64,000 bases of DNA from Sycobia sp. Sy_11 (taxonomy: Eukaryota > Arthropoda > Insecta > Hymenoptera > Epichrysomallidae), in the NCBI GenBank assembly GCA_018907035.1, contig JACCIC010000189.1, positions 355,001-419,000 on the forward strand, written 5' to 3'. Below are positions 38,422-51,308 of this stretch, in pieces (position 1 is the first letter of the stretch; every line of letters begins with the position of its first letter). A program made the position numbers and the translations under genes. The notes under the pieces were generated by a model. That model was given only the letters and a program-made list of their open reading frames with translations. It was not told the DNA's origin and did no database searches.

Positions 38422-38880
38422 ATAACAATTCCGAGTCATGATTTTTGAAAATATGGGAGTATATAATCTAGGGCTGCATTAATCATTTAAATTACCTGTC
38501 CTTACATTTCACATAAGAATGGATAAGGCTAAAATGTCACTAGTTTTTTTTCTTCAAATCATACCATTTACTCACATTAGACAATTAAGATTTTCAAGCT
38601 GAAAGCGGTTTGTATCTCTGCAAATATAATTGAGAAGTTAATTATCCAAAGATAATTCAAAATATTGAATCGGTTCGTTTCCATTCAATGGAATATTGTC
38701 TTTTATATCAGATCGTGATTCAAATGTTTTGATGGATGGAAAATAAAAATTCTCATAAAAAATTTGACGACCAGGAACATATTGAATGCCACCGTCCTTG
38801 ATTTCAATATAGTTATCTTCGCAATCAGATAGTACGTCACTGACAAAAATTCTCGATTGCTCATGAATATGTTGGGAACT
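38422..38880 (-). pseudogene. decayed piggyBac-family transposase fragment (N-terminal part)
   Basis: Read on the minus strand, one frame of about 150 codons gives an acidic N-terminal stretch (VSDVLSDCEDNYIEIKDGG) and then EPIQYFELSLDN, a stop, LLNYICRDTNRFQ. This matches the start of the piggyBac DDE domain, usually P-[LI]-x-[YF]-F-x-L-[FL] then ELLxxIxxETNRYA. It continues with DILALSILM, NVRTGNLND, LYTPIFSKIMTRN, matching the family blocks ending in YTPIFSKIMSRNRF. The frame stays constant over the whole match. It is broken by in-frame stops at 38638-38640, 38572-38574, 38554-38556, 38509-38511 and 38479-38481, and the TAA-TGC at 38476-38481 falls where the family has YW. The catalytic part beyond this was not recognisable. 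It is an old, inactive copy; intact transposases are about 580-600 residues. Terminal repeats and a TTAA duplication were not located. Confidence 0.82.
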
Positions 38881-40153
38881 AGCAAGGAAAGTAAAGAATG
38901 ATAAGTAATATTTGGAAATAAATACAGAATTTTCTTCAAATCACACCTTTAGAATTAGAAAAGCCCATTTGTTAGTACCAATGAATGAAGAAAATAAAAT
39001 ATATAGGTAGTATTCTGACCCGAAACGCAATTGAATTTATATGTGTGTCTGAGCTATAATAGTTGTAGAGAGCGAAATAATGGGTAGTCGCCACTGGAGA
39101 TGATTACAATTATCAAACTCAAATTTGTAAATCAGCGTATATGACTATTATATAAGCACTAAAAAATCCGAACAGAACGATTTTAGAATTTGACATTGCC
39201 TTTGAGGTTCAGAATAAGTGGATTACGTGATACTTCAGTTAGAACTGTAAATTTGGATTCTCTATAATTTTTATCATATAAAGGTATACTTGCCATGAAC
39301 TATGAAAAAATGCATCATATCACGTCGAAGGATTTTCTGAGGTGAAAAATTATACTTTAATTATGGGTTTATAGTCCGTTATGATTAAGTCTATTCCTGA
39401 ATATGGCTTAAAGACCTACGTTTCTAACATTCCTTAGTAGGAAATGCATTCGTACAAAAAGTTTTGCAACTCTCCTAATTAACCATAAATTGTACAATTC
39501 GTTATATTTAGTTAACTTAAAGCAAGACCATCCAGATAGTTGAATACAGTTGAGCAAATCTAGCACCGTTAAAACACGCTAATAAACCAAACCAAATCCA
39601 ATTTTCATCAATCCCTGCGCACCTAAATCCGAAGCGCCTCTGCCTCAAAGCGTTCGCACTAACCAAGCCGCAGGAAAGCGTCTTCCCGCATTCTTCTCCC
39701 CGTCCCCCCTTCTCGCTCCCCGCCCCCTGTCGACGACTTCCGCTCGAGCATTCGCGCACCCTATCCCGCCCTCTCCCCTCTATCCTTAATTGGGCGGCTC
39801 CCACGGCCCAGGATTACGAATTCTAATCAACGAGCAGCCCGCATCGGCTGCCGCTATCGTCTCCTCCGACACCCCCTTTCCGCCACACTTGCCTCTCTCG
39901 CCCTCTCGCCCGGCGTCATTGTTCCCCAACGCCGAGAATTCGCGGCGCGCTCGGCCACCCTTCGCCAGCCCTCCCCCCCCCCAATCCTCCCAACCCCGCT
40001 CCGCCCGCGACGAACGAACCCTCTCCCCGGTCCAAAGTAAACGAACCTCCGGTCCTTCCCGCGGGGAAACTCCCCTCGCTCCACCCGCTCGTAAGGCAAA
40101 CATCGGGCGAAGCGGGACGCGAAACGTTAATGAAGATCCCGCGCGAGATCGAA

Positions 40154-40157
<4 letters not shown>

Positions 40158-40206
<49 letters not shown>

Positions 40207-40257
40207 AGAAAAAGCCATGAGAATCTATATCCTCCTTGTCGTTTGTCAATCTCATCC

Positions 40258-40283
<26 letters not shown>
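40158..40283. repeat. (TA)n and nearby (CT)n
   Basis: A TA array at 40158-40204 and a CT array at 40257-40283. Confidence 0.95.
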
Positions 40284-40290
<7 letters not shown>

Positions 40291-40611
40291 TCCGCGGAAA
40301 GTCGGATTCCGACCTTCCCCCTCTATTTCGCTCCGCGTGCAAGCGCGCGCCTCAAAGGCTCGGGGCGACGCGCGTCGTGCTGCGGCAACTTCGAACTTGC
40401 CGATTGCCGGCTCGGAGCGAGTCGCTTTCCGTATTTCGGGCGGTGGAAACGCAGGGGGTGGAGCGGATGGGACGAGTCGTTCCGGCTAAACTCAGCCGTT
40501 TGACTGACAGACCGCCATGCCGACAGTAGTTCGTGTACCTATTTATCGCGACGACGAGAGAGCTGGAGGCGGACGGGGTTGGGTGGAAGAACGGGGACGG
40601 AAAAGGGATAG

Positions 40612-40614
<3 letters not shown>

Positions 40615-40663
<49 letters not shown>

Positions 40664-40765
40664 GGAGGGAGAGAACGAACGGGCGTCGAGTAAACGGCTT
40701 CTGCTGCCTCGGGCTCGAGTATTTACCCACGCCGGAGGGACGAGGGGAGCGAGAGAGAGAGAGAG

Positions 40766-40800
<35 letters not shown>
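40615..40800. repeat. two (GA)n microsatellites
   Basis: GA units at 40615-40658 and again at 40751-40800, the second with AAAG interruptions. Confidence 0.95.
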
Positions 40801-40803
<3 letters not shown>

Positions 40804-43800
40804 CGGGAGAGAGGCGTGCACATATATACGAGGCGCACGCGAGGTCGATTCGCCGAAAAGCCTCGTGTGCCATCATTCTCCTCCTCCCTCCCTCGGTCTT
40901 TCTTTTCTGACCTACCCCCCCTCTCTCTGTCTTTCTGGTGCTTTATTTTCCGGAGCGCAAACCCTCGAGCCAGTGAGGTTTCTTTTGGATTTTTTTTCTA
41001 CCTTTTATCCCCTTCTGTCTCCCCCAGCCACCCCCCTCTTTTCCCGCGAAGAGGAAGCGAAACGATTCTCGAAATGGGAGCGGACGCGAGGATTCCCGGG
41101 ACCGAGTGGACGACGACGACGACGACGACCACGATTACGGATGGTTAAGGGGGGGGGCGAGGTGAGAAGCCATAATGCGAAGAGAGATCGAACGCGGCGG
41201 CAGGAGACGGCTGCGGAATTGCGAGGAATCTCTATCGCCGCGCGATTCCGTGGATGGATGGCGCGTGGCGATGGTGGATAGGGGCCGCGGAGAGAGGGAG
41301 GGGGGGTGCAGGAGGCGCTTGGGAAAAAGTTCCGATTTATCAGCGGTCACGAACTTTCGGCTCGATCGCCGTGGTGTCTGAAAAAAAAACCGCTCGCCCT
41401 CCCCCCACCCCGCGCGCTTTCTCGATGACGACGCTCTTCTCTAACCGGGACGTTGACGCAGTTTAACGCGAGCTTGATCGATTGTTTTGTTTATCGAGAG
41501 ATTGATCGCGCTCCCACGGGGCCGTGTAATCCGGCCTTTTTCCTCCTCTTCCTCGGCTTTACCGCCCCATTTTCCTCGCGACGAATTTTCCCCGACGAAC
41601 GAAAGAAGGCATTGCCAGTGGTGACGATCGACGCGTGGTCGGACGAAAGTCGACGAACGCACAACTACGCCAATCGTGTCGATCTGCGCTCCGTTTAACC
41701 AATGAACGCAGGGCTCTAGCGCTGAAGTTTGCCCGGCATTTCAGGTTGATAATGCCGTACGCCCGAAACGAGCCCGAACAAGAAACTACGGAGCGTAATG
41801 TGACAGGCGGCGTCGCCGAGTTATCCTCGTGAGACAGTGCCCTTAGCCGGCGCGAGTCTATCGACCGGGCCGTCTCGTGACGCGCGCAAAAAGCCCCACG
41901 CGGTCCGCGCGGGAGCGCTGAATTCCAAGTGGGGAGGAGCGGTCGATGTGGCCGGGACGTGCATTATACATCGGTTATACTTTAAATGATAATGCGAGGC
42001 ACTGCCGAGGCAGTACGCCGTGTTATTTCCGCGTGGCATAAATCTTACGAACGTTAAGCTATTTCCGAGAGGAGAGCTAGACAGAGGGACCGTGCGCGAT
42101 ACGAGTTTATTCGGAAGTGACGGAAGTTTATTCCGAGATGACGGATGATGAAAAAAAAAAAAGAAGAAAAAGTAAACCGAAGGACTGGAATGTCTTCGAT
42201 TATTTTCTAAAGGACTAATTCGGCAGCGACGCGTAATCGTAAAAATCATAAAATCGAAACAAAATGTGTCGACCTCTTCTTTCTCTCCCCCCCCCCACTC
42301 CTAAATCTAATAAAAAAGCCTGTTGCTTTATCTCATTTATAGGATGCGCGCAATAAAGTTTATTATGGGGGGAAGAGAGACAGAGCGAGAGGAACGGGAG
42401 GGGGGCGGTTGGAAGGCACCCTTTCTCATTTTTCCAGGAAGCCTTTTATTTTCGAAATGTAAAGCGCAGTAAAATGCAGAGGAGATGGGCGCGCTGGGTA
42501 TAACTTCAAAATTACTTTGTTTATGCAAATAGACCTTTTATTACAGTCGAGGAACTAAAATACCGAATATTATAGTCGAGCGTTATTTTAAGATTTTTAC
42601 CTTTTTTTCTTCTTCTTTTTCCTTTCTCCCATTTTTGTTTTCTCTAAATAATATGTACTTTGCACGAATTTAAGAATTATAGTACCTTTATTTTTACCAA
42701 AATTCGGCGAGCTAAGCATGGTAATTTATAATGGAAGGGGGGGGAACAAGCTCTTACATAAATATCAGGAGTACAGTCGAGCTTTGTCCTCGTCTTAATT
42801 TCAATCAATTACACGAGCGATTGCTAGAGTGCCGGATAACCATGATAAATTATGACGGAACGCAATTTTTCTTCCGACTCTCGCCGCTCCACTCAGCAGC
42901 TGACCACGACGCATTCTAACGAGCTAACGCACAGACTCGCCGCCCCGATAAACTGTCTGACTACTGCGTCACCGCGGCGTTATTCGATGCTCGTACGGCG
43001 ACGGGGGCAGAAGTCGGAAAAATTGCGCCCGCAGCCGAGGCATTCAACGCGCGATGCAAATGCCGCCCCCCCCCACCCCGTAATCCCGGTGAGTATCCTC
43101 GACGTTTGACGGATCGGCGTTACGATCGTCCGTCTCTAACCCCACTGCCCTCCCCGTCCACGGAGACGCGTTCTCTCGGCTTACCCGCGGTAGGTACGTG
43201 CGTCTGACGCCGGGGGAAGGGGGGTGAGCTACGCGAGATTTGAAAAAATGAAAATAAAAGAAAAGAAAAAAAAAGGAAAAGGTAGAAAAGTTGCCGTCTC
43301 CACGAGGAGGCCACGCGCCACGCTCGTATAGCAAGCCCGAGGTCCGAGCGGCTGTCGAGGCCGCTGGCTAATCAGTTCGGACGATTTATAATTCTCGCCC
43401 TGCCCCCTCCCCCTTATTTTTGCATGTAACAGGCGTCCGGCCTTCTGCAACAGCAGGTCGGCGCTGGCTCGTCATAAAATTTTCGCCTCGGCTCGTTAAC
43501 GCGAGCTCCGGTGTACGCCTACGTTTCTCCCTCATTCCTTTTTTTTTTTTTTTCATTTTTTTTCCTCCTTTATTGCCGCGTTATTGTTGCGTTTTTGGTT
43601 GCGCGGCCCACTCGCGCGGAAGCGGTGGCGAGGGGGGACGGGCGGGGATGGGAAATTGCGAGACGCGGCAGCGCGGCAGCTATAGTCCGTATAAACGTCA
43701 ATCTCTTCAAGGGGGGGAGGGGAGGGCGAGCTCGTAACTCCCGTCCAACCGGGAAAGGGTGTGTAATTTGAAGTTGTACCCGAGACAGAGTAGGGTGGGG

Positions 43801-44040
43801 AGAGGTGGGGGGCTCTGTTTACCGCGCGTCCGGGCTGGATTCCACCCCCAATTACCGCGGAACGGCCAATTTTTTCTTTTTCCTCCGCAATGGGGGGGCG
43901 GGGAGAAAATTATCACATCGTGTGTATACAAGCATGCGTACGGTATTATTTGTCCGTTTTACGTTTAGGAGCGACTGGATAAACAGAGCACGATGAAACT
44001 TGAAGATGGGAAATGAGCACGCTAGTCGAGTGTTTATATG

Positions 44041-44083
44041 TTTGTGTGTGTGCGCGTGCGTGTGTGTGTGTGTCTGTGTGTAC
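44041..44083. repeat. (GT)n microsatellite
   Basis: GT units with CG and CT interruptions. Confidence 0.85.
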
Positions 44084-45299
44084 ATGTGTAATGTGCACTG
44101 TGTACAGAAGCAAACGGTGAAATCAATATTGAAATAGGATGATACGAAGTGCCGTATATGTTTGACTTATATAGGGTAATAATTTTTTTTTTTTTAATAT
44201 TTCATAATGAGCAAAATTTAATAAATATATCGGGAAGTGGGCAATTGAGGAAAATGTAAAACTAGCCCTTAAAATAGAGCCTTGGATAAAAGATACCAAG
44301 ACACTTTACAATAATTAGCACTGACGTGGCATTAGAAAAAATTTATCCTCTCTTTTGGTAGTAACAATAAACGCGCACAGACTAGAGGATGATAAACTAG
44401 CCGCTCGTTCGACTGAAATGAGTATAGGAGATAAGCCAGTGCGAGTGATTTATAAATCTAAAGAAAATATCTGACCTTTGATAGAGCAACTGGGAACATA
44501 ACAATAGAGCAAAAAATTAAACTTGTGAAATTCTTATGAAATTACAGCTCGAGATGCTGCATATAAGTAGATTGCCTCGAGCGATAAATTTTAAAATATT
44601 TCTATACTTTCTGAAGAAAATCGAAAATTCGCCAACGGCCGATTCATAATGTGATAATCCTACGATAATCACGAATATTTTAATAATATTCTGCGTACAT
44701 TTATTTTGTGCTAAAAAATCTTAAACGTGACTCGAAAAACAATCAAAAAAGAACATAAAAGTACACCGATACGCGCGATATATCCATAATGTCCGATTGC
44801 CACTCGTGCTGCTTGGACAGAATAAAATTACACTTGTGCGGTACTAGAAGCTCGGACGAAATCATTGTTAAAACTCTCAGCGGCACATGGAAGTCGCGCA
44901 GTCGGCGTGAAAATCCAACGACCCACTCGAAGCCCAGAAGCCGACGAGGCAATTTTCTCACGGCTACGCGTCGATGATCGAAGGCACGCCTCTCCGTTCA
45001 ATCCACGCGCTCTCGCCTCTTCTTCCACAGTCCCCCTGACCCCCTTCCACGCGAATCCTGTCGTTACCGTCGAACCGTCATTCCGTAGAACGGACAGCCG
45101 TCGGCAGCTCCCAGCTTCGAGGAGGCTGTTGGGCGATTCCCCCCTCCCTCTCCCCCGCCCACGTGCCAACTACGGCCGCTCCCCGCCCGCTTCTTAAGCA
45201 CCGAGGCACCTGCCGCTCTGATCTACCAACCTGGATCGGATGCCGATGTATCCTCGTGCTCTGTAGCTCTTGTCCTTTGTTATCTCCACGAGCGATGCT

Positions 45300-45320
45300 C
45301 TCCTCCTCCTCCTCCTCCTG
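45300..45320. repeat. (TCC)n microsatellite
   Basis: Seven TCC/CTC units inside a GC-rich block. Confidence 0.9.
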
Positions 45321-46112
45321 TTCGTCCTCCAGCACCGCCTGTTCCGCACGACGCACTCGCGCGCGCGTGTATGTGTGTATGTATATATGTATGTATGTAT
45401 GTATGCGCCTGTATGCGATGATACCTACTGTGCGTATTCTCGACGCGCACTCGCCAAGGTCAACCGTGCGAATCCGTACAAACTCTCGCCGATTACGCAC
45501 TCTCGCTCCGCGTACGCGCGGGCGTGATTGCACGCGGCAGGAAAGAAGCGCGGTTAACGAAGGCGCGCCTGCCCCCGTGGCTGTCGCGGCGCTCACTGCG
45601 GAGACGTCGCGGCGCACCCGCCCTTATAGCCGCGGCGGTGCGCGCGCGAGCCGCCCGCCCCCACTCGACTTGCCGACCCCCCTCCCCCGCCCCTCCGCCG
45701 ACGCCGACGCCGACGCCGCCGTGCGCGCGCGCTACTCCTTCCCGGCACCTACTCGCCCCCCCTCCCCCCCTCGCCGCGCCGTTGCCGCTCCACTCGCCGC
45801 GTCTCGCTTTGGACGCGCGGGAGCGCGCGTGCGAGGGAAATGTGCACGCGCGCGGTAGGGGGACGGCCGTCCTCTCCTGGTATCCTGGCTTTTTCGCGCG
45901 CGCGCTCGCGCCCGCCAGGGTGCACGGGGCGGCTGAGGGGGGGAGGGGGGGTGGTGGTGCCGCTGCTCGTCGAGCGCGAGAGGCAACTGATCGAATTCTG
46001 ACAATGCCGAGCAGCTGTTGGAGGCACTTTTTCGACCCACTCTCCTTCTCTCGCCCTCGCGTTCCGCGCCGTAGAAGGGTTGGGAGTGAGGGAATGTGTG
46101 TGTGTGTGAGAA

Positions 46113-46137
46113 AGAGAGAGAGAGAGAGAGAGAGAGG
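46113..46137. repeat. (GA)n microsatellite
   Basis: A GA array preceded by a short GT run. Confidence 0.9.
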
Positions 46138-46289
46138 GAGACTGGAAGCACGGCTAAAGCGAGTGCTTATTCGATGCAGCGCGGAGAGCGAATTGGAGGG
46201 GTGCCGAGTTTTCAGATTTTGCGCTTGGCTTGCTGACTTTGATGAGGACGGCTTGGGGCTTTCAGTTTGTTTAGGGAAGTGTTTCGTAA

Positions 46290-48130
46290 ATGAAGTTTAA
46301 TTTGCGAGCAGTTTCTTCTTTTTTCTACCTTTCTTTTTTTGTTTTCATTTTTGTTTTTTTTTTTTTTTTTTGAATTACACGACCGAGAAGTTAATGCTTT
46401 TTAAGAAAGTAAGCAGGAGAGTCGTGTACTGCTTCGACGTTTGCGTTTCGTTTTGACAAAGAAGCAAAAGAAATTAGAGATCTGTCTTTTAGAGCCTTTT
46501 TAGGAATGGAAAGACTTGTAAGATCAAAATGAAACATTTAAGTCGCGTTTACGTGACACTCTGTAGTTGCAACTTTTTTGATAACGATAACCTTCTAAAT
46601 GAAAATAATGAAGTTTACCAATTTATTGCTATTTTAATCATCACGATGATTGAAGCGTAATTATTTCAATTAACAATAATGTAGCATTAAAGTGATTAAA
46701 CATAGTTCTCAGAAAACATAATTTTTGCAAGAACAATACACCTCAGAATATATTTTTTTAACCTGACATTTTCACTTTAACCTGTTTAATCAGTATAATA
46801 TTGCAAAAATATTTCCTTTAATAATCATGCCAAATAAAATTCCCGAAAATTCCAGACTTTTTTCTCTTTATTATTTTCCAAAAAAAAACAGTTATCAGGC
46901 TGCGGATTTAACAGGAGAATTTAACAGGAAAATTTGTTAAATGTAAAAGTTTCTTTTAAATTCCGTGGTTAGTAGGAAAGTAAAGAATCTCCCCCCTCCA
47001 CCACCACGCCGCTTCAAAGCCAGTTTCGAAAAAGAAAACAACCGCGTCGAAAACTTCCGTAAAATAACTGCCAAGTTTATTTTTAAAGTCGTAACAATGA
47101 TTATTCGCCCACAATTTCGCCCAATAAACTTTCGTCCCCCACGCTCTTCGATATTTATCGCGACATTCATCTCGACGACGGATCCCTCGGCAATTATTCA
47201 TTGGCCAGCCTAGAACAGAATTAAGAAGTACAACCGGATCGCGTCACGGCGTTCGACGAAGAAATGAGCCGCATCCGGGAGACCTGTCCATAAAGAAGTC
47301 CGTGCCGATGGGCCCGATGGAAGATTCAGTCTTTATCGATCGTCGCGACGATAACAAATACGGTATATATAACACTTCCGCCTTTCGCTCGCGGGAAATC
47401 GACGCGATTCCCGCGCGCGTAAACAGAATCCTGGCCGGATTGCAATTTTAAAAATCCATCCAATTTTCCACCAAGAATCGGAGCTTCTAATTCCGTCGAG
47501 TTTTGATGGAGACTATTTCGAACGCGTCGTCGTCGGCACGCCCCTCTGTCCCCTGGCCGTGACTCATTCAGCCTGATTAACGCTTCAGGTAGTATTCAGG
47601 CTTTTATACCTATTGCCATAGATAAATTTCGCCTCACCCCGCCAATCCCGGTTGCTCGATGCGGATAAAGAGAAAAAAGAAACGATGCGACCGAGGTACT
47701 AATTAATCGATAGTACTTGTGAACCGAAGCGAAAACAAAAAATACGCGAGCTCGCAATAGTGGCGCGTCAATAAAGTTCAGTTGCCAATGAAAGTCGGGA
47801 GCTTATGCCGACAATACACAAGCTTCCTCTCGAAGCCAGCTCAGTTAAAGATCAAAGAGTTTCACGAGTGTATACGTATAATTATATTCCTATATTATAA
47901 TGTTTGACAAGAAAAGAGAAGAAAAGATGAAATTGACGAAGCTGAATGATCGGATTGAAGCTTGACCAACATTAGGTAAGAATCTAAAAACTAGGAAACA
48001 TAATAAAAATTGTAATGATGGTAAAAAGAAGTAAAATCTAGGCAAAAACGAGATCTGGACGAGCGCAGGAGCTATTCGAGTATTAAGAATTACAATAGAA
48101 ATTTAATATCGTTATACTCTTGATTTCGTT
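46290..48130. other. intergenic; no gene seen
   Basis: AT-rich, with a GC-mixed stretch at 47,150-47,460 that is open without an ATG for over 100 codons (contains VPMGPMEDSVFIDRRDD) and ends in TAA. It has no recognised family and no clear splice sites. Confidence 0.45.
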
Positions 48131-48132
48131 AA

Positions 48133-48796
48133 AAGAAATTACTAATTGAGACACGTCCATTGTATATATTAACGAAGGAAAGCACACATCAGCATTGGTT
48201 TCGAAAAATGTGCAACAACTATGTAGGAACAGTTGATGACTTCATCAATGTAGAGAGTAAGGATCTCCTACTGACATTTTTTTTCAGCGCGTCTCGTCAA
48301 CGTCAGTAATAAAATCAAAAATAAAAAAAGATGAGCACACTAGTGATTTACAACTAGATTTTAAGCAAATCGAACAATTGAAAGACAAAGAAATCGGAAT
48401 GAGTAAAAACATCATTTACCTTAATTTTGGAAGTAATGACATACGTTTACGTGGAAAGTGTAGTCACTATTGGGAACTCGTTGCACGCAATATCTTTGCT
48501 TTTCAAAAGCGATCAATAAAAGAACGAGGAATCTGTACTGACTCACTGCGTTACTTGGAAGCGGACACAAAATTTTTTTATTATATAATCAATATAACAA
48601 TGTTATTATGCTTAGCATAAAGCATGATACTATTAATGATAATAACACTATTATTAAAAATACCGATGATAATAGACTAATTTCCGTAGTGCTCAATGCG
48701 CACGGTATTGGAAGTACGTCCAATACTGGCTGTTTGGAAATGCCAGTAAATTCTTCAGAATTCATTGCGTCAAATTGGATTTTCTTGACAATCTGA
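48133..48796 (+). pseudogene. coding-like segment in three overlapping frames, possible broken gene
   Basis: Three plus-strand open frames overlap end to end: 48133-48309, 48288-48620 and 48542-48796. Each reads like ordinary protein. The first has ESTHQHWFRKMCNNYVGTVD, the second DEHTSDLQLDFKQIEQLKDK and later GKCSHYWELVARNIF, and the third GIGSTSNTGCLEMPVNSSEF. One reading is a single decayed gene with two frameshifts. Alternatively, the second frame could be a real exon, because a strong acceptor (CTGAC branch site, poly-T, CAG) ends at 48287. No family was recognised, and chance is possible in this AT-rich region. Confidence 0.22.
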
Positions 48797-49646
48797 AAAA
48801 AAAGATACTTAACAACTTCATACATCGTCCTACCGCTCGACATTATACGATTTTTAAATTTCCATTATTTTGCCCGAAAAATATACGATGTAGGAATGGA
48901 TGGAATTGAATTGCGTTCAATGTAAGGGTATTATTATTGAAAAATATTAGTATTATTGTACGATTGTAATCAAGCTGGACTTAAGATGCACGAGAAAGAA
49001 GCCGTGAAAATATAAATTTAACAAGGCAAAGAAAATCTTACACGATAAAATAGCACGACGTATACGACTGTATCCAGCGTTCCGGATGCTTATTTTACAT
49101 ATTACGATAATCGTCCCCCCCCCCCACAGCCGAAGCGGCATTCGGCGCCACGATGCCCTTCGTCCAATCGCGATAAGACTATGCAGTCGTCGTCTGGCAC
49201 GGGACTCGGGGACCGTCGCCCCCACGAGCTCACCGGATAATTTCTCGGTCGCGTCTATGTTTCGAGATCACCCGTCAGCCTCTGGCCTTAGGCCTTAGGC
49301 GCCTGACGCGGCTAGGAGCTGGGACGTTGAGGGCCCCGCGTCCCCTTAGGCCCTGAACTGAACGTAAACATTGAAATGAAAAATTTGAAAATTTCAGATT
49401 AAACGTAAATAAAAAAAATTTTAATGATGTTAAAAGTGTTACATGAAGTAGTATACGAATTCATGAAAAAAATAATACAGAGCAATATTGAAGGCTGATA
49501 AATGCGTGTAAAAAGTCGTGCGAATCTTCAATTGCTTACGAAGTAAATAATATTCTGATTTTCGCATTCGACCAGGTTTACGTACGATAGTGGGGTAAAG
49601 GGCAAATAATTTACAATTCTCATGCTTTTTACATATTTAAATATTT

Positions 49647-49652
<6 letters not shown>

Positions 49653-49682
<30 letters not shown>
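49653..49682. repeat. (TA)n microsatellite
   Basis: A TA array followed by a T run. Confidence 0.9.
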
Positions 49683-49690
<8 letters not shown>

Positions 49691-51267
49691 GTTTATTTAT
49701 GAAATTCAAATAATAATCATAACAACGATAATAATAATAATATAATTGTAATATTAATAACGGTAAATAATGCAGTATTTTTATATAAATACGTTTTGGC
49801 CCACATTTTTAAGAATTTAATTTATTTAGTTCTCAGAACCATCTGCAACAATTATTATTAAATCATCAGAACACTCCTAATTAATTTAGCAGATCGTCGT
49901 ATTCTATCTTTGGTATTGATATTTTTCTAACAAAAGAAGATCCTCAACCATTATTAACCCATTAATGTCAGTCCTAAAAGTTAAATGAGGCTAGAGTGAA
50001 ATCTAACCGTGGCAACGCCGCGCAGAATGAGAGACAATTTCGGTATGATTTTTCACCATGCAACAGTTGTTGGAGTCGAATGGTGAAAAACGCGTTATTT
50101 ACCGAGAGCTCAATCCCGCTCGTATTTTACCTGTTAGTGGAGGAAATAATCTTAAATTGCGTCTGTGAATTTGAAAAAATCGACCCTCCGAGGCGCTGAG
50201 CGTCGGGAGACACATGTAGGCAAAGACAAAGAAGATATTATCAGATAATCATGTTCTTGTCTGCACGCGTGGCTCAATGCCCACTAACGGGGAACTTATG
50301 ATCGTTTATCCTCGCAGGAAGCTCGAGTAATAACTATTTTTAACCATTAAGAACCGCCTTCTGTCATATTACACGGGGGCTATGACAGTCAAATTGTACT
50401 TGAACATTCCGTTGCAGTGTTGTGGTTAGGGTATAAAGAGAAACGGTATGCTGTTTTAAGCTTTTTTTTTAAATAAGCTAGAAAATGGTTTTTAAATTTC
50501 AATAAAGATTTATCCGAATCCTCCGATACAGCTTTTTAAATCGATAAAATGTTAATTTATATAAAAATTTTAATTAACCTTAAATTAATTTAGGAAACTC
50601 ACATATCTGAATTTATAAAATACTTTCGTAATTTATAAAAAACTTACTCCAGCGGCGTAAATTCTTCCCCAAAAAGAAGAATCTGGAACAACGATTGTAT
50701 ATTGTTTTTCTTTCGATTTAGTTGTCCTTCTTCGAGGCCTCCATCCCTCTCGGGCAGGAAGGCGCAGGGGACGCACGCGAGGCCTTTTAGGAGGCACGCA
50801 AAAACTACCGGTACATTCGCCACTTTGTTACACCCTAATCGCCCGGGTGGTTCTGCGAGAGAAGGGGGAGGGAGTAGGGGACTTCGTGCGTCGAGGACCC
50901 CGGTAGTCCCCCCTCCCTCCCCCCACCCGCAAACTTATCTACATCGTCGACGGTAACGTGGGGCGAGGGCGGTCCGGGTTGGGGGGTGGTAAGCTGGGGA
51001 GAAAAATGAAAGCTTATATTCGTGTCTCGGGGGTGTCAGGTGGGAAGTAGGAGGGGCAAGAGGGTAGGAGTGCTGGGGACGAGCGCAAGGAGGATCGAGA
51101 GCCCCCGTACGACGAGACGGGGCTCCCATACATTTCGCGCCGATGCGGGCGTTAGTTTTGATCCGACGTGAGCGCGCGCGCGCGCGCGGCATCATTAATT
51201 TATCCGTCGCACGCCCCTGGCGACACAGTCGGTGGCGAGGGGGGAGGTGCGAGGGAGTTTGTCAAAA

Positions 51268-51276
<9 letters not shown>

Positions 51277-51306
<30 letters not shown>
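51277..51306. repeat. (TA)n microsatellite after poly-A
   Basis: A TA array that starts directly at the end of an A run; another follows at 51389-51417. Confidence 0.9.

Positions 51307-51308
<2 letters not shown>

Larger units (their letters stand above)
38940..44760. other. intergenic; coding-like scraps and GC-rich repeat DNA
   Basis: Positions 39,183-39,420 have short minus-strand coding-like frames described among the findings. From 39,560 to 43,740 the DNA is CpG-rich with GA/CT tracts, an (ACG)n tract near 41,110 and poly-G runs. From 43,740 to 44,760 it turns AT-rich. No gene was recognised. Confidence 0.5.
44760..46290. other. very GC- and CpG-rich block
   Basis: One of the two strongest GC-rich blocks, with alternating GC tracts, (GCC)-type triplets and open frames on both strands. 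It could be an unmethylated promoter region of a gene I cannot see, but no initiator, exon or donor was convincing. Confidence 0.35.

Noticed and set aside
41453..41832. Two overlapping plus-strand frames with gene-like codons
   Set aside because: Both frames are open in CpG-rich DNA with no recognised domain; chance is the simpler explanation.
45163..46300. Two long plus-strand frames in the GC-rich block
   Set aside because: Serine and arginine runs come from (TCC)n and CpG repeats, and the minus strand is open over the same span.
48267..48287. A very short intron ending in the strong acceptor at 48,287
   Set aside because: The only nearby donor (GTAAGG at 48,257) would make a 31-base intron, below the usual insect minimum.
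50270..50340. tRNA-like A-box (GTGGCTCAATG)
   Set aside because: There is no matching B-box (GGTTCGANNCC) and no acceptor stem pairing.
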